A DNA stretch of 16,232 nucleotides from Methanomicrobiales archaeon (GTDB lineage: Archaea; Halobacteriota; Methanomicrobia; Methanomicrobiales; Methanospirillaceae), in assembly GCA_022841205.1 (NCBI GenBank), contig JALHCK010000017.1, positions 1 through 16,232 of the forward strand, given 5' to 3'. This document shows positions 6,299 to 13,522 of this stretch, one piece after another. Below the pieces are notes generated by a model, which worked only from the letters and a program-made list of their open reading frames with translations, ran no database searches and was not told the origin of the DNA. How positions within the stretch are numbered: position 1 is the stretch's first letter; each line of letters begins with the position of its first letter. The position numbers were made by a program, and so were the translations under genes.

Positions 6299-6998
6299 GT
6301 GCCGGGAGACGCTTGTGCTCGCTGGCCTTCACCAGGGAAAGAACCCGTTCTTCGACAGGATTGCTGCTCTTCCAGCCGTTTTGCAAGAGTGACCGGAGTG
6401 CGGCATCGATCTCGGTATAGGACAGCCCGATCTCGTGTTCATCCCGCTGACCTGTCCAGAACCCGGCAGATGGCGGTTTTCTTATGATCGTTTCTGGTAT
6501 GCCGAGGTCACGGGCATAATCATAGACTTCTGTTTTGTACAGGTGCAGGATGGGCTGGATGTCAGCGGCATTATCACCATACTTTGTGCAGTAACCGAGC
6601 AGATACTCGGTCCGGTTCGATGTCCCACAGACCAGCCGCCGGTCCATGTTCGCATGGTAGTAGAGGATTGCCATTCGGGTTCTCGCCATCAGGTTCCCGA
6701 GCAGGTACGGGGACAGGGTCAACCCCGGGAGCTCACGGTATGCATCAAGGATCGGATCGATCGATATGACCCGGTGCTCCATCCCGAGCCCGCTGCATAG
6801 ATGGCGCGAGTCTTCGATATCCTCAAGGGATGTCACCGCTGTGGGGAGCGTGAGGCCGAGCACCCGTTCACCTCCAATGGCACGGCAGCAGAAGGCGGCG
6901 GTCACTGCCGAATCGATACCCCCGGATATTCCTATAACGATCCTATCCAGCCCGCTGCTCCAGACCGCATACCGGATCATCTGCTCGATCCGGCCCAT
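6276..6998 (-). CDS. nadE: NH3-dependent NAD+ synthetase
   Basis: NadE adenylates nicotinic acid adenine dinucleotide with ATP and amidates it with ammonia to form NAD+, the last step of NAD biosynthesis. The protein is a single PP-loop ATPase domain with SGGIDSA (25-31), then LPTAVTS, LMARTRMAILY, a TSNRTEYLLGY segment that shapes the active site, and KTEVYDYARDLGIP. There is no glutaminase domain, so it uses free ammonia; about 240 residues is normal for archaeal NadE. I chose ATG 6998, preceded by cgggga 6 bases away; ATG 7022 (8 residues longer) fits a leaderless start below a TATA-like element near 7050, and GTG 7037 is also possible. Its 3' end overlaps pgiA tail-to-tail. Confidence 0.93.
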   Translation of the reverse strand: MGRIEQMIRYAVWSSGLDRIVIGISGGIDSAVTAAFCCRAIGGERVLGLTLPTAVTSLEDIEDSRHLCSGLGMEHRVISIDPILDAYRELPGLTLSPYLLGNLMARTRMAILYYHANMDRRLVCGTSNRTEYLLGYCTKYGDNAADIQPILHLYKTEVYDYARDLGIPETIIRKPPSAGFWTGQRDEHEIGLSYTEIDAALRSLLQNGWKSSNPVEERVLSLVKASEHKRLPAPTLLGTD

Positions 6999-7043
6999 TG
7001 CACATCCCCGGTTCCCGTCCATCGTACACACTATCACCCGGTA

Positions 7044-7056
7044 TCGATTAATCTTT
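7044..7056 (-). promoter_or_regulatory. Possible TATA-box promoter for nadE
   Basis: On the minus strand the A+T-rich stretch aaaagattaat lies about 25-30 bases upstream of the ATG at 7022 and about 50 upstream of the ATG at 6998. It would give either a leaderless start at 7022 or a short leader carrying the ribosome binding site used at 6998. Pattern-based only. Confidence 0.35.
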
Positions 7057-7100
7057 TAGGTGAACAGGGCAGCCGACGACGTTCTATGGATCTCCATCTA

Positions 7101-7122
7101 CCAGGATCTCATCTTTTCCTGG
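7101..7122 (-). repeat. Small hairpin just past the thiolase stop
   Basis: CCAGGA (7101-7106) and TCCTGG (7117-7122) are perfectly complementary around a 10-base loop and lie 6 bases beyond the stop codon of the leftward tRNA-thiolase gene. No T-run follows in that direction, so a terminator role is doubtful; it may simply stabilise the 3' end. Confidence 0.3.
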
Positions 7123-7128
7123 CACCGA

Positions 7129-8025
7129 TCATCGAAGCACTTCCGAGAGCATCCGGCATGTCCTGCACTCCCCGATGAATGGTTCGCCGCAGCGCTCGCA
7201 GAAGAGTACTGCAGGCATTCCCCCCTCGCCAGCTCCTGGCAACCGCTCTCCGAGGTTGACCAGGGAGTAACGGGTGGCCGGGTGGCGCCATGTGTAATCG
7301 TTGAGCAGGTTCCTGACGTCAGCCCGGAGTGCGTTGTGAGCATAAGGGCACCGTCCGATCTCGAAGCCCTCTACGTGGAGGAGGGCATACAGAGCCACTT
7401 CCCGCTCCGGGATATACATGAACGGCTTGATCCGCGGCACCAGCCCTTCGGCAGCAGATGCCGGACGGAGCAGGCGGTCAGCATCGCCGCGGAGGACATT
7501 CATCAGTACGCTCTGGGCTTCGTCATCGAGATTGAAGCCGAGGGCGAGCCGGGTGATACCCCGCTCTTTTGCAACCCTGTTCAATAGCTGTCTTCGCAGC
7601 ACCCCGCAGTAAGAACAGGAGAGCCGGTCGCCCTTTTTCCTGACGATCTCATCTATGGTTATCCCGAAGCATTCAGCAAATGAAGCATGGATGTGCTCGA
7701 CCCCCAGGTCTTCTGCTATCCGCCGGGCAATCGATAAATCCCGGTATCCGTCAATGCCTTCATCAATGGTTAACGCCATCAGGGTAATGTCGCGCCTTTT
7801 CCCGAGCAGCCCGACCAGGAAATGAAGGAGTGCACTGCTGTCCTTTCCTCCCGAGACAGCAACCCCGATCCGGTCGCCAGGGCGTATCCACCGGTGCTGC
7901 CGGATGGCACGTTTTGCCTTGGATTCGAAATCCGATATAAAATGGCCCCTGCAGAGATGGAGGCCGGAATAGCGCTGGAGGATGATGGCAGGGCGGCGGC
8001 ATTTGCTGCAGGGGATATCTGGCAA
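7129..8025 (-). CDS. tRNA 2-thiolation enzyme, TtuA/Ncs6 (Ctu1) family
   Basis: Members of this PP-loop ATPase family replace the oxygen at C2 of a tRNA uridine with sulfur (position 34 or 54, depending on the member), usually using a ubiquitin-like sulfur carrier. The 298-residue sequence has an N-terminal zinc ribbon (C6, C9, C25, H28), the PP-loop SGGKDS (58-63), and a C-terminal zinc ribbon (C276, C279, C287, C290). C137 and C140 (CSYC) with C226 (GRCPYAH) match the three cysteines that hold the [4Fe-4S] cluster in TtuA. This family is annotated TIGR00269. The start appears to be TTG at 8025, since no ATG gives the N-terminal CSKC motif and aaagg lies upstream. The target uridine cannot be read from sequence. 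It diverges from rio2. Confidence 0.9.
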   Translation of the reverse strand: MPDIPCSKCRRPAIILQRYSGLHLCRGHFISDFESKAKRAIRQHRWIRPGDRIGVAVSGGKDSSALLHFLVGLLGKRRDITLMALTIDEGIDGYRDLSIARRIAEDLGVEHIHASFAECFGITIDEIVRKKGDRLSCSYCGVLRRQLLNRVAKERGITRLALGFNLDDEAQSVLMNVLRGDADRLLRPASAAEGLVPRIKPFMYIPEREVALYALLHVEGFEIGRCPYAHNALRADVRNLLNDYTWRHPATRYSLVNLGERLPGAGEGGMPAVLFCERCGEPFIGECRTCRMLSEVLR

Positions 8026-8071
8026 TCAGATCAACCTTTATTTCCCGTATAGATAAAATGGTGTAGAATAT
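8026..8071. promoter_or_regulatory. Shared 46-bp divergent promoter (tRNA thiolase / rio2)
   Basis: The two genes start 46 bases apart in opposite directions. A+T-rich TATA-like elements are visible for the plus strand (ctttatttc near 8041 or tatagataaaat at about 8049-8060) and the minus strand (ttttatcta read in reverse over the same bases). With so little room both transcripts must have very short or no leaders. Exact boxes are not certain. Confidence 0.45.
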
Positions 8072-8929
8072 ATGGGAATTTCTGCTGATCATGTCCGTGG
8101 ACTACACCGCTACGAAGTCCGTATCCTGCTCATCCTTGAACGCCTGATGCGGCGATACCGCTGGGTCCCCCTCGACATTATAAGGAGGACAATCGGCCTT
8201 TCCGAATCGGAGGTGTCCTACAGGCTCGGCAGACTGATGGCAAAAGGTCTTGTGCGGTTCGATGCCGTGCCGTATGAAGGATATTCTCTGGTCTTCATGG
8301 GCTACGATGTACTTGCGCTCATCTCCCTTTCCAGGAAAGGCACGGTCCAGGCTCTCGGCCCGCTCATCGGGGAAGGAAAAGAAGCGGTCGTCTACGAGGC
8401 CCTCGGGCTCTCTGAACTTGCCCTCAAATTCCACCGTGTCGGCCAGCGCTCGTTCCAGTCCGCCCGGGTCACGCGGGAATATATGCCCGAGGAGAGTCAC
8501 TGTCCCTGGATCTTTGCCTCCCGTCTTTCGGCCGAACGCGAATTCGAGGCGCTCCGGACGCTCCACCCCGCGGTCAGCGTCCCGCTTCCTGTCGATATCA
8601 ACCGCCATACCGTGGTCATGGAACTTGTTCACGGGAATACGCTCAACCGGTGCACTTTAGAATCGCCTTCTGAGGTGCTGGCTGAAATCCTAGAAAATGT
8701 CCGGCTGGCATACGGTAATGGAATCATCCATGCCGATCTCTCCGAGTTCAACGTAATGCACGACGGCTCCAGGGTCTATCTCATCGACTGGCCGCAGTGG
8801 GTAAGCATCGATCACCCCAACGCGGCAGAGCTGTTAGTGCGGGATATCGGAAACATCACCCGGTACTTCTCGCGGAGATACGGCATCGAGGTTCCAGCTG
8901 ATGATGTCCTGGGTGAGGTCACCGGATGA
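8072..8929 (+). CDS. rio2: Rio2-type atypical serine/threonine kinase/ATPase
   Basis: Rio2 proteins act in late maturation of the small ribosomal subunit, binding pre-ribosomes and hydrolysing ATP. The 285-residue sequence has the diagnostic N-terminal winged helix (about 1-90, SESEVSYRLGRLMAKGLV) followed by a minimal RIO kinase domain: GEGKEA phosphate loop (100-105), ATP-anchoring K119 (LALKF), hinge MELVHG, catalytic loop HADLSEFN with D222 and N227, and metal-binding D239 in IDWPQWV. All key residues are present, so it should be active. Length fits the archaeal family. No Shine-Dalgarno sequence is visible before ATG 8072, suggesting a leaderless start. Its stop overlaps the start of the DUF460 gene (ATGA). 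Confidence 0.93.
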   Translation: MGISADHVRGLHRYEVRILLILERLMRRYRWVPLDIIRRTIGLSESEVSYRLGRLMAKGLVRFDAVPYEGYSLVFMGYDVLALISLSRKGTVQALGPLIGEGKEAVVYEALGLSELALKFHRVGQRSFQSARVTREYMPEESHCPWIFASRLSAEREFEALRTLHPAVSVPLPVDINRHTVVMELVHGNTLNRCTLESPSEVLAEILENVRLAYGNGIIHADLSEFNVMHDGSRVYLIDWPQWVSIDHPNAAELLVRDIGNITRYFSRRYGIEVPADDVLGEVTG

Positions 8930-10878
8930 GGGTGTATGGCATCGATATCATCAAAGGCTCGGTCCGGTCCCGCTCACGCCGCCCGGTGTTTGCCCTGGTG
9001 AAAACAGAGGATGGAAAGATCCTTTCCGAGTCAGAAGTGACAGGGTTTCGTCTCTTCCGGACCCTCACCGAAGAACGGCCCGATCTTCTCGCGGTAGACA
9101 GCCTCCAGGAGATCGCGGCAGACCAGCACGACCTGTATGCCTTCCTCCAGTCCCTGCCTCCCTTGGTGAAGCTTGTACAGGTCACCGGAGGGGAGCGGAA
9201 GGAGACGCTTGGAAAGGTCGCCAGCAGGTTCAATATCAGCTTTGACCGGTTCAATCCCTATGATGAGGCCCGGACCATCGCCCGCGTGGCGGCGCTCGGT
9301 GCAGGAGCAGAGGTGATAGCGTTTGAAAACACGAGCGATATCGTGGTAAGCCGCCACCGCTCCCCTGGGAAGGGAGGTTGGAGCCAGAACAGGTATGCCA
9401 GGAAGATCCATGGTGCCGTTCAGCAGAAGGCGCGCGAGGTGGAAATGGCCCTGGTCGCCGCCGGCTTGTGCTACCATAAGAAAGAGACGAGGGCGTTTGG
9501 GGGCAACAGCCGGGTCTCGTTCGAAGTTTCTGCGCCCCGTGACCAGATCCCTGCCACCACCTTCCGGGGTGCTGATGTCCAGGTGCGTATCAGCGGCCGG
9601 CGCCTGGAGCGGATCGCGTTTCGCCCCCTATCAGGGAAACCGCGGTACCTGATCGTGGGGATCGATCCCGGGACGACGACGGCAATTGCGGCCCTTGACC
9701 TGGATGGCAACCTGCAGTTCCTGGCAAGTTCTCGGCAGATGGCCATGTCGGATGTAATCGAGGCTATCTACAAAGTCGGAAAACCCCTTATCATCGCCTC
9801 GGATGTCCACGAAATGCCGTTTACCGTGGAGAAGATCCGGAGGGCATTCAACGGTGTTGCATACACTCCCCGGCAGGATATGAGCGTTGAGGCAAAGCTC
9901 GAACTGACCGCATCTTTCCCATACCAAAACGACCACGAACGTGATGCCCTGGCTGCTGCACTCGAAGCTTTCCGGAGCCACAGGAACAAGTTCCAGAACC
10001 TCCTGCGACGGGTTCCTCCGGGATACGATCTCGACGAGGTCCGTGCCGGAATTGTCCGGGGCCAGGCGCTCGAGCAGGTTCTTGCCGACCTCAGGGGGAA
10101 GGAGAAACCCCGCGAGGTCGAGGCCCCGAAAATCGAGATCGACGCCAAACGGGACGAACGGATCAGTATCCTCGATGGCACGGTCAAACGTCTGAAAGAG
10201 GTCGTACGGGAACTTCAGGAAGAGGTCCGGAAGAAGGATCATGAAGTAATCCGCCTCCAGTCGCGGATGAAGCGGATCCGCTCCCGTGAAGACCAGAAGA
10301 TGCGCAAAGATGCCGAGCTTGCCACGCGGGATGCGATTATTGCCAGTCTAAAAAAAAGACTCAGGAGGGAGGAGCGGACGGTCCAGAAACTCCGGAAGCG
10401 GATGGACAAGATGCGGATCCATGAGGGAGGCTCTCCAGATGAGCGGATGATCCCGGTCAAGGTGCTGTCATCCCTGACCCGGGAAGGAGTGAAAGCCCTG
10501 ACCGATGAGCTTGGAATACGGGAAGGGGATATCCTGTACGTGCAACGTATCGATACATGGGGCCGGAGTGCTGCCCGGGACCTTGCGCATACGGGCATCG
10601 ATGCCCTGGTGATCAGGGCCTCCGAGTCCGCCCGGGTAGATCCCCAGCTCTCTGCCATGTTCCGCGAAGCTGAGGTCCCGCTGGTCGACTCCGAATCAGC
10701 AGGAATAGTCATGAAGGGAACAATTGCCTATGCCGACCGCGACCGCCTCGATGAAGCCGTGCGGTCCTGGGAGGAGGAGCAGAGAGAGTACAGGCGAGAG
10801 AAGAAGGAACAGCTCCTGGAGGATATTTTCCAGGAGTACCGTTCCGAACGGGGCAAGGAGATGAAGAAGGGTGGATGA
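8926..10878 (+). CDS. DUF460/COG2433 protein (predicted RNase H-like nuclease with coiled coil)
   Basis: This 650-residue cytoplasmic protein belongs to an archaeal family of unknown function. The N-terminal domain (about 1-130) begins YGIDIIKG, and a second domain begins near 240 with LIVGIDPGTTTAIAALDLDG, an RNase H/RuvC-like first strand with a candidate metal-binding Asp; later acidic residues (SDVHEMP; HERDALAAALEA) may complete a site. Residues about 405-500 are a highly charged coiled coil rich in Arg, Lys and Glu, followed by a C-terminal domain (about 505-620) with DALVIRASE. Nuclease activity is predicted from fold only. It overlaps rio2 upstream (ATGA) and thiL downstream by 8 bases, so the three are likely one transcript. 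A role near ribosomes or RNA is suggested only by rio2. Confidence 0.85.
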   Translation: MRVYGIDIIKGSVRSRSRRPVFALVKTEDGKILSESEVTGFRLFRTLTEERPDLLAVDSLQEIAADQHDLYAFLQSLPPLVKLVQVTGGERKETLGKVASRFNISFDRFNPYDEARTIARVAALGAGAEVIAFENTSDIVVSRHRSPGKGGWSQNRYARKIHGAVQQKAREVEMALVAAGLCYHKKETRAFGGNSRVSFEVSAPRDQIPATTFRGADVQVRISGRRLERIAFRPLSGKPRYLIVGIDPGTTTAIAALDLDGNLQFLASSRQMAMSDVIEAIYKVGKPLIIASDVHEMPFTVEKIRRAFNGVAYTPRQDMSVEAKLELTASFPYQNDHERDALAAALEAFRSHRNKFQNLLRRVPPGYDLDEVRAGIVRGQALEQVLADLRGKEKPREVEAPKIEIDAKRDERISILDGTVKRLKEVVRELQEEVRKKDHEVIRLQSRMKRIRSREDQKMRKDAELATRDAIIASLKKRLRREERTVQKLRKRMDKMRIHEGGSPDERMIPVKVLSSLTREGVKALTDELGIREGDILYVQRIDTWGRSAARDLAHTGIDALVIRASESARVDPQLSAMFREAEVPLVDSESAGIVMKGTIAYADRDRLDEAVRSWEEEQREYRREKKEQLLEDIFQEYRSERGKEMKKGG

Positions 10879-11731
10879 GCGGGAGTTGAAGGGGATAGTG
10901 AGGGAGGTGATCGGCGCCGAGCACACCCTCGATGATTGTGCTGTCTTTGCCTGCGGGGCCAGGCTGATGGTCATCACCACCGATATGCTGCATGAAGAGA
11001 CCGACTTTCCCCCCGGCATGACAGACTGGCAGAAGGGCTGGATGGGTGCGGCAGTAACCCTCAGCGATATCGCAGCGATGGGTGCTGACCCGGCAGGGGT
11101 CCTGATGGCCGTCGGACTCGACAGGACCGGCCGGCTCCGGGATATCCTGGTGGGAGCAAAAGCCTGTTGCGAGCGCTGCGGAGCGCTACTTGCTGGCGGT
11201 GACCTCGATTCCCACCGCGAACTGACCCTGGTAAGTTCGGGGATTGGGTTTGCCGACAGGGTTGTCCGGAGGAGCGGAGCACAGCCCGGTGACAGGATCT
11301 GCATTACGAATGTGCTTGGCAGGGCCCAGGCTGCACTGGAAGGGTACCGCCAGTACGAGCGGTTCCTGCTCGAACCGGTGCCACGGTGCGAAGAAGGCCT
11401 CATTCTGGCAGAGGCAGGTGTCAGCGCGATGATGGATATCAGCGACGGGCTGGTTATATCACTTCATGATATGCTCGATGCAAACACGTGCGGGTTTTCC
11501 ATCGATTCGACCTTGCTGCCGCCAATTGACGGCATCGATCCTGTCAGGAGCAGGGAGTATGCGCTGTACGGTGGAGGAGACTTCGAGCTGTTGTTTACCT
11601 GTCCGCCCCAGATCCTCCCTGTTCCCGGGGTGGATGGAAGGGTTATCGGGACTGTTATCGCAGAACCTGTCGTCCGTGTCGATGGAAAGGTAACAGCCGC
11701 TCTTGGATATCTGCATACCTGGAAGGAATAA
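10871..11731 (+). CDS. thiL: Thiamine-monophosphate kinase
   Basis: ThiL phosphorylates thiamine monophosphate with ATP to thiamine diphosphate, the last step in making the cofactor. The 286-residue protein has the PurM/AIR synthase-like architecture: acidic metal-binding DDCAVF (21-26), TTDMLHEETDF, the conserved AAVTLSDIAAMGADP helix, a glycine-rich GGDLDSH loop, GLVSSGIG-like strands (LVSSGIGFADR) and MDISDGLVISLHDML in the C-terminal half. Typical ThiL proteins are 300-330 residues, so this one is slightly short at its N-terminus. The start is GTG at 10871, inside the DUF460 gene, with agaagg just upstream. Other PurM-fold kinases are possible, but the motif set fits ThiL best. It is the last gene of the rio2 operon. 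Confidence 0.88.
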   Translation: MDERELKGIVREVIGAEHTLDDCAVFACGARLMVITTDMLHEETDFPPGMTDWQKGWMGAAVTLSDIAAMGADPAGVLMAVGLDRTGRLRDILVGAKACCERCGALLAGGDLDSHRELTLVSSGIGFADRVVRRSGAQPGDRICITNVLGRAQAALEGYRQYERFLLEPVPRCEEGLILAEAGVSAMMDISDGLVISLHDMLDANTCGFSIDSTLLPPIDGIDPVRSREYALYGGGDFELLFTCPPQILPVPGVDGRVIGTVIAEPVVRVDGKVTAALGYLHTWKE

Positions 11732-11773
11732 TTGAGCTTGGTAGTTCATTCATGATACTGAGGCGGTGGGAAA

Positions 11774-11818
11774 GTTTTTATCCATTCATTTGTAAATAAA
11801 GGACATCGAAATGGAGGA
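11774..11818 (+). promoter_or_regulatory. Promoter and ribosome binding site of the 134-residue secreted protein gene
   Basis: A TATA-like tttttatcc (about 11774-11782) sits some 45 bases before the ATG at 11822, predicting transcription from about 11803. A second candidate, gtaaataaa, lies at 11792-11800. A strong Shine-Dalgarno sequence ggagga (11813-11818) fixes the start codon. Assigned by pattern. Confidence 0.5.
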
Positions 11819-11821
11819 ATT

Positions 11822-12226
11822 ATGATCAGCAAACTAATCCTGGCGAAAATCGCATTCGTTATTCTGATATGTACAGCTGTCATCGGACCAGCAGCTGCTG
11901 CGACGGGATACTCTGTATCGGTATCCACCTATGGAAACGGTCTGCCGTCAAGCCAGTTTTCACCATCAAAGCTTTCCGTTTTGAATGATTACAACATCAA
12001 TAAAGGAACAATTAACGCCATACCAATAACAGGAACGGGTAAAATCAATAACCCTGGTTCTTTTGAGTCCTCCGGTTTTATGCCATCCATCGGTTCAGTT
12101 TCTGCCTATTCAAAGATGAATAGCATGCAAAAGACAGAAAACGGTTGTATTGCAATGGAGTACAGCGACCGTGTCTCGATGTCCGGGTCTATCTATACAT
12201 TCGAATATTCGATCTCATTCCTCTAA
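11822..12226 (+). CDS. Small secreted protein of unknown function
   Basis: I do not recognise this 134-residue protein. Residues 1 to about 26 form a classic signal peptide (Lys near the start, hydrophobic core AFVILICTAVIG, cleavage after AAA). The mature part of about 107 residues is rich in Ser, Gly, Asn, Thr and Tyr with alternating-hydrophobicity segments (YSVSVSTYG; SMSGSIYTFEYSISF), suggesting an extracellular beta protein. There is no membrane anchor at the C-terminus and only one mature cysteine. The ATG is supported by the signal peptide and ggagga 3 bases upstream. It has its own promoter and is not part of the thiL operon. Its end resembles that of the secreted protein at 12361, so the two may be distantly related. 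Confidence 0.8.
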   Translation: MISKLILAKIAFVILICTAVIGPAAAATGYSVSVSTYGNGLPSSQFSPSKLSVLNDYNINKGTINAIPITGTGKINNPGSFESSGFMPSIGSVSAYSKMNSMQKTENGCIAMEYSDRVSMSGSIYTFEYSISFL

Positions 12227-12264
12227 TTTTTCTGGCACTCAACGCCACCTCTGAAAAATTTTTC
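12227..12264 (+). terminator. Probable oligo-T terminator after the 134-residue gene
   Basis: Short T-runs follow the stop: attttt at about 12227-12232 and a perfect 12-base palindrome gaaaaatttttc at 12253-12264. Archaeal transcription commonly ends at oligo-T without a strong hairpin, so one of these is the likely end. Confidence 0.35.
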
Positions 12265-12304
12265 CCATGAAAATTCCATGATCCTTTCTCTCATCTGGTT
12301 AAAA

Positions 12305-12356
12305 AATTATAAATACTATAAAAATTCACAACGATGTTAAATAACAATCAAGGTGG
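12305..12356 (+). promoter_or_regulatory. Promoter and ribosome binding site of the 271-residue secreted protein gene
   Basis: Two overlapping TATA-like elements, aattataaata (12305-12315) and actataaaaatt (12315-12326), lie 35-55 bases before ATG 12361. They are the best TATA matches in the window, suggesting strong expression. Aggtgg (12351-12356) is the ribosome binding site that selects ATG 12361 over the in-frame ATG 12334. Confidence 0.55.
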
Positions 12357-12360
12357 CGTA

Positions 12361-13176
12361 ATGAAACGAACATTTGTGCTATTGGTATTTACTATTCTCG
12401 TTCTGGTGTCATTTGTCGGAATGGCACAGGCTGGGAGAGCCATTCCAGCCAGCAATGAAACATCCACTATTATTGTTGAAGTCACGGCATATGCGGATAC
12501 TTCTTTAAGGGCCCGGACGGATATGGCTCTCTGCCAGGGCAATGGGGATCTTAGGGACAATCCGCCTCTTAACAGCAGTGGTGAAGGAGTCAATTGTATC
12601 ATCTATCAGGAGCACACCATGGCGACGTCCGGTTCAACATACTATACCAAGGACGTCATGGTTGACACCGGAAACCAGATTGATCCGGCCAACAACCTGG
12701 AAACAAGCCGGTACATCGATTTCTCGGCCACATCTGACGGTTCTCCAGCAGGGAATATGTTCTCCAGTGAGTCCACAACGGTAACCTCGACATCGACCGC
12801 AGCGAGCGGGGCAGGATGCTGTTACTGGGGCGAAAGGGACGACACAACCTTGCCGGCAACCTGTGATCAGATAACAGCCGGGAGCCAGGTGAGCCTGTAC
12901 GAGGGTGAGGTTACTTCACATAGTTCGGCAAGAACCACCGCTGCATCTATCGAAGAACCTGTCGAATTGACATATTCGGTTAGCGTTGGACCGAGCGCTC
13001 AAACCGGTGGAGATCATGCACAGGGATCGGCTACCGCGTACGTAGATGCTGACATAAAAGAAGGCAGCGGGGATGGAACCGCTGTGAGTACTGATATGGG
13101 TTACGATCAAACGATTACAGTTCGCGGTTTGATCGATCTGGCCATGGATTTCAGCTTCTCAACCGGTGGATCCTAA
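12361..13176 (+). CDS. Secreted Ser/Thr-rich protein of unknown function
   Basis: This 271-residue protein is not recognised. It starts with a clear signal peptide (Lys-Arg, then FVLLVFTILVLVSFVGMAQAG, cleavage after AQA). The mature chain is unusually rich in Ser, Thr, Gly and Ala, with long threonine/serine stretches (ESTTVTSTSTAASGAG) and five cysteines, two adjacent in GCCYWGE, that could form disulfides or bind metal outside the cell. No transmembrane anchor, sortase signal or PGF-type tail is visible. The last 20 residues (ITVRGLIDLAMDFSFS) resemble the end of the 134-residue protein just upstream. Start ATG 12361 is set by the ribosome binding site. Low net hydrophobicity and probable strong promoter suit an abundant surface or exported protein, which is inference. 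Confidence 0.8.
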   Translation: MKRTFVLLVFTILVLVSFVGMAQAGRAIPASNETSTIIVEVTAYADTSLRARTDMALCQGNGDLRDNPPLNSSGEGVNCIIYQEHTMATSGSTYYTKDVMVDTGNQIDPANNLETSRYIDFSATSDGSPAGNMFSSESTTVTSTSTAASGAGCCYWGERDDTTLPATCDQITAGSQVSLYEGEVTSHSSARTTAASIEEPVELTYSVSVGPSAQTGGDHAQGSATAYVDADIKEGSGDGTAVSTDMGYDQTITVRGLIDLAMDFSFSTGGS

Positions 13177-13522
13177 CCCACAACTTTTTTTAGTTTTCTG
13201 TGGAAAATAGTCATTCCTGAATTTCAATTATTAAAAATGAGAGAATTTAGAGTGTATTTCTGCCCGCTCCGGGCACTTTGTATTCCGTTTCTGATACATC
13301 ATTCCTTGAGAAGTGCATAAAAGTAAAATGCTAAGCAATTTACTGCGAGATCGTTCCTGTTTTTTTCCAGATGGCTTCGTAATTTCAAATCAAGGATATA
13401 TGAAGGTGTCTTCTCAATTTGCCATCACTTTATCCCCGGCCTCAGCAGCTTCGAATTCAAAGATTACCGCCCCCTCCTGGGAAAAATTGGCAGGGGAGTG
13501 TCTAGTTATAAATCCTTAAAAA
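13177..13522. other. Intergenic region between convergent genes
   Basis: This 346-base A+T-rich gap separates the convergent secreted-protein and TPR-lipoprotein genes. It holds a T-run terminator at 13185-13191, a perfect small hairpin TGCCCG-CTC-CGGGCA (13261-13275) and A5 runs at about 13482-13486 and 13518-13522 that read as T-runs ending the leftward gene. One 68-codon frame (13313-13519, plus) lacks a ribosome binding site and looks like chance. I see no RNA gene. Confidence 0.5.
13185..13191 (+). terminator. Oligo-T terminator after the 271-residue gene
   Basis: Seven consecutive T residues begin 9 bases after the stop codon, flanked by weakly complementary ccaca/tgtgg (13179-13183 and 13199-13203). 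This fits archaeal oligo-T termination. Confidence 0.5.

Noticed and set aside
13261..13275. GC hairpin TGCCCG-CTC-CGGGCA as a terminator
   Set aside because: It is 70 bases past the secreted-protein gene's own T-run and no T-run follows it; too short for a confident role.
13503..13515. TATA-like agttataaatc between convergent genes
   Set aside because: It would drive an antisense transcript into the TPR gene or a leftward transcript into the gap; no gene there needs it and such strings are common in A+T-rich DNA.
13313..13519. 68-codon plus-strand frame
   Set aside because: No ribosome binding site, no recognisable motif, A+T-rich composition like the surrounding intergenic DNA.
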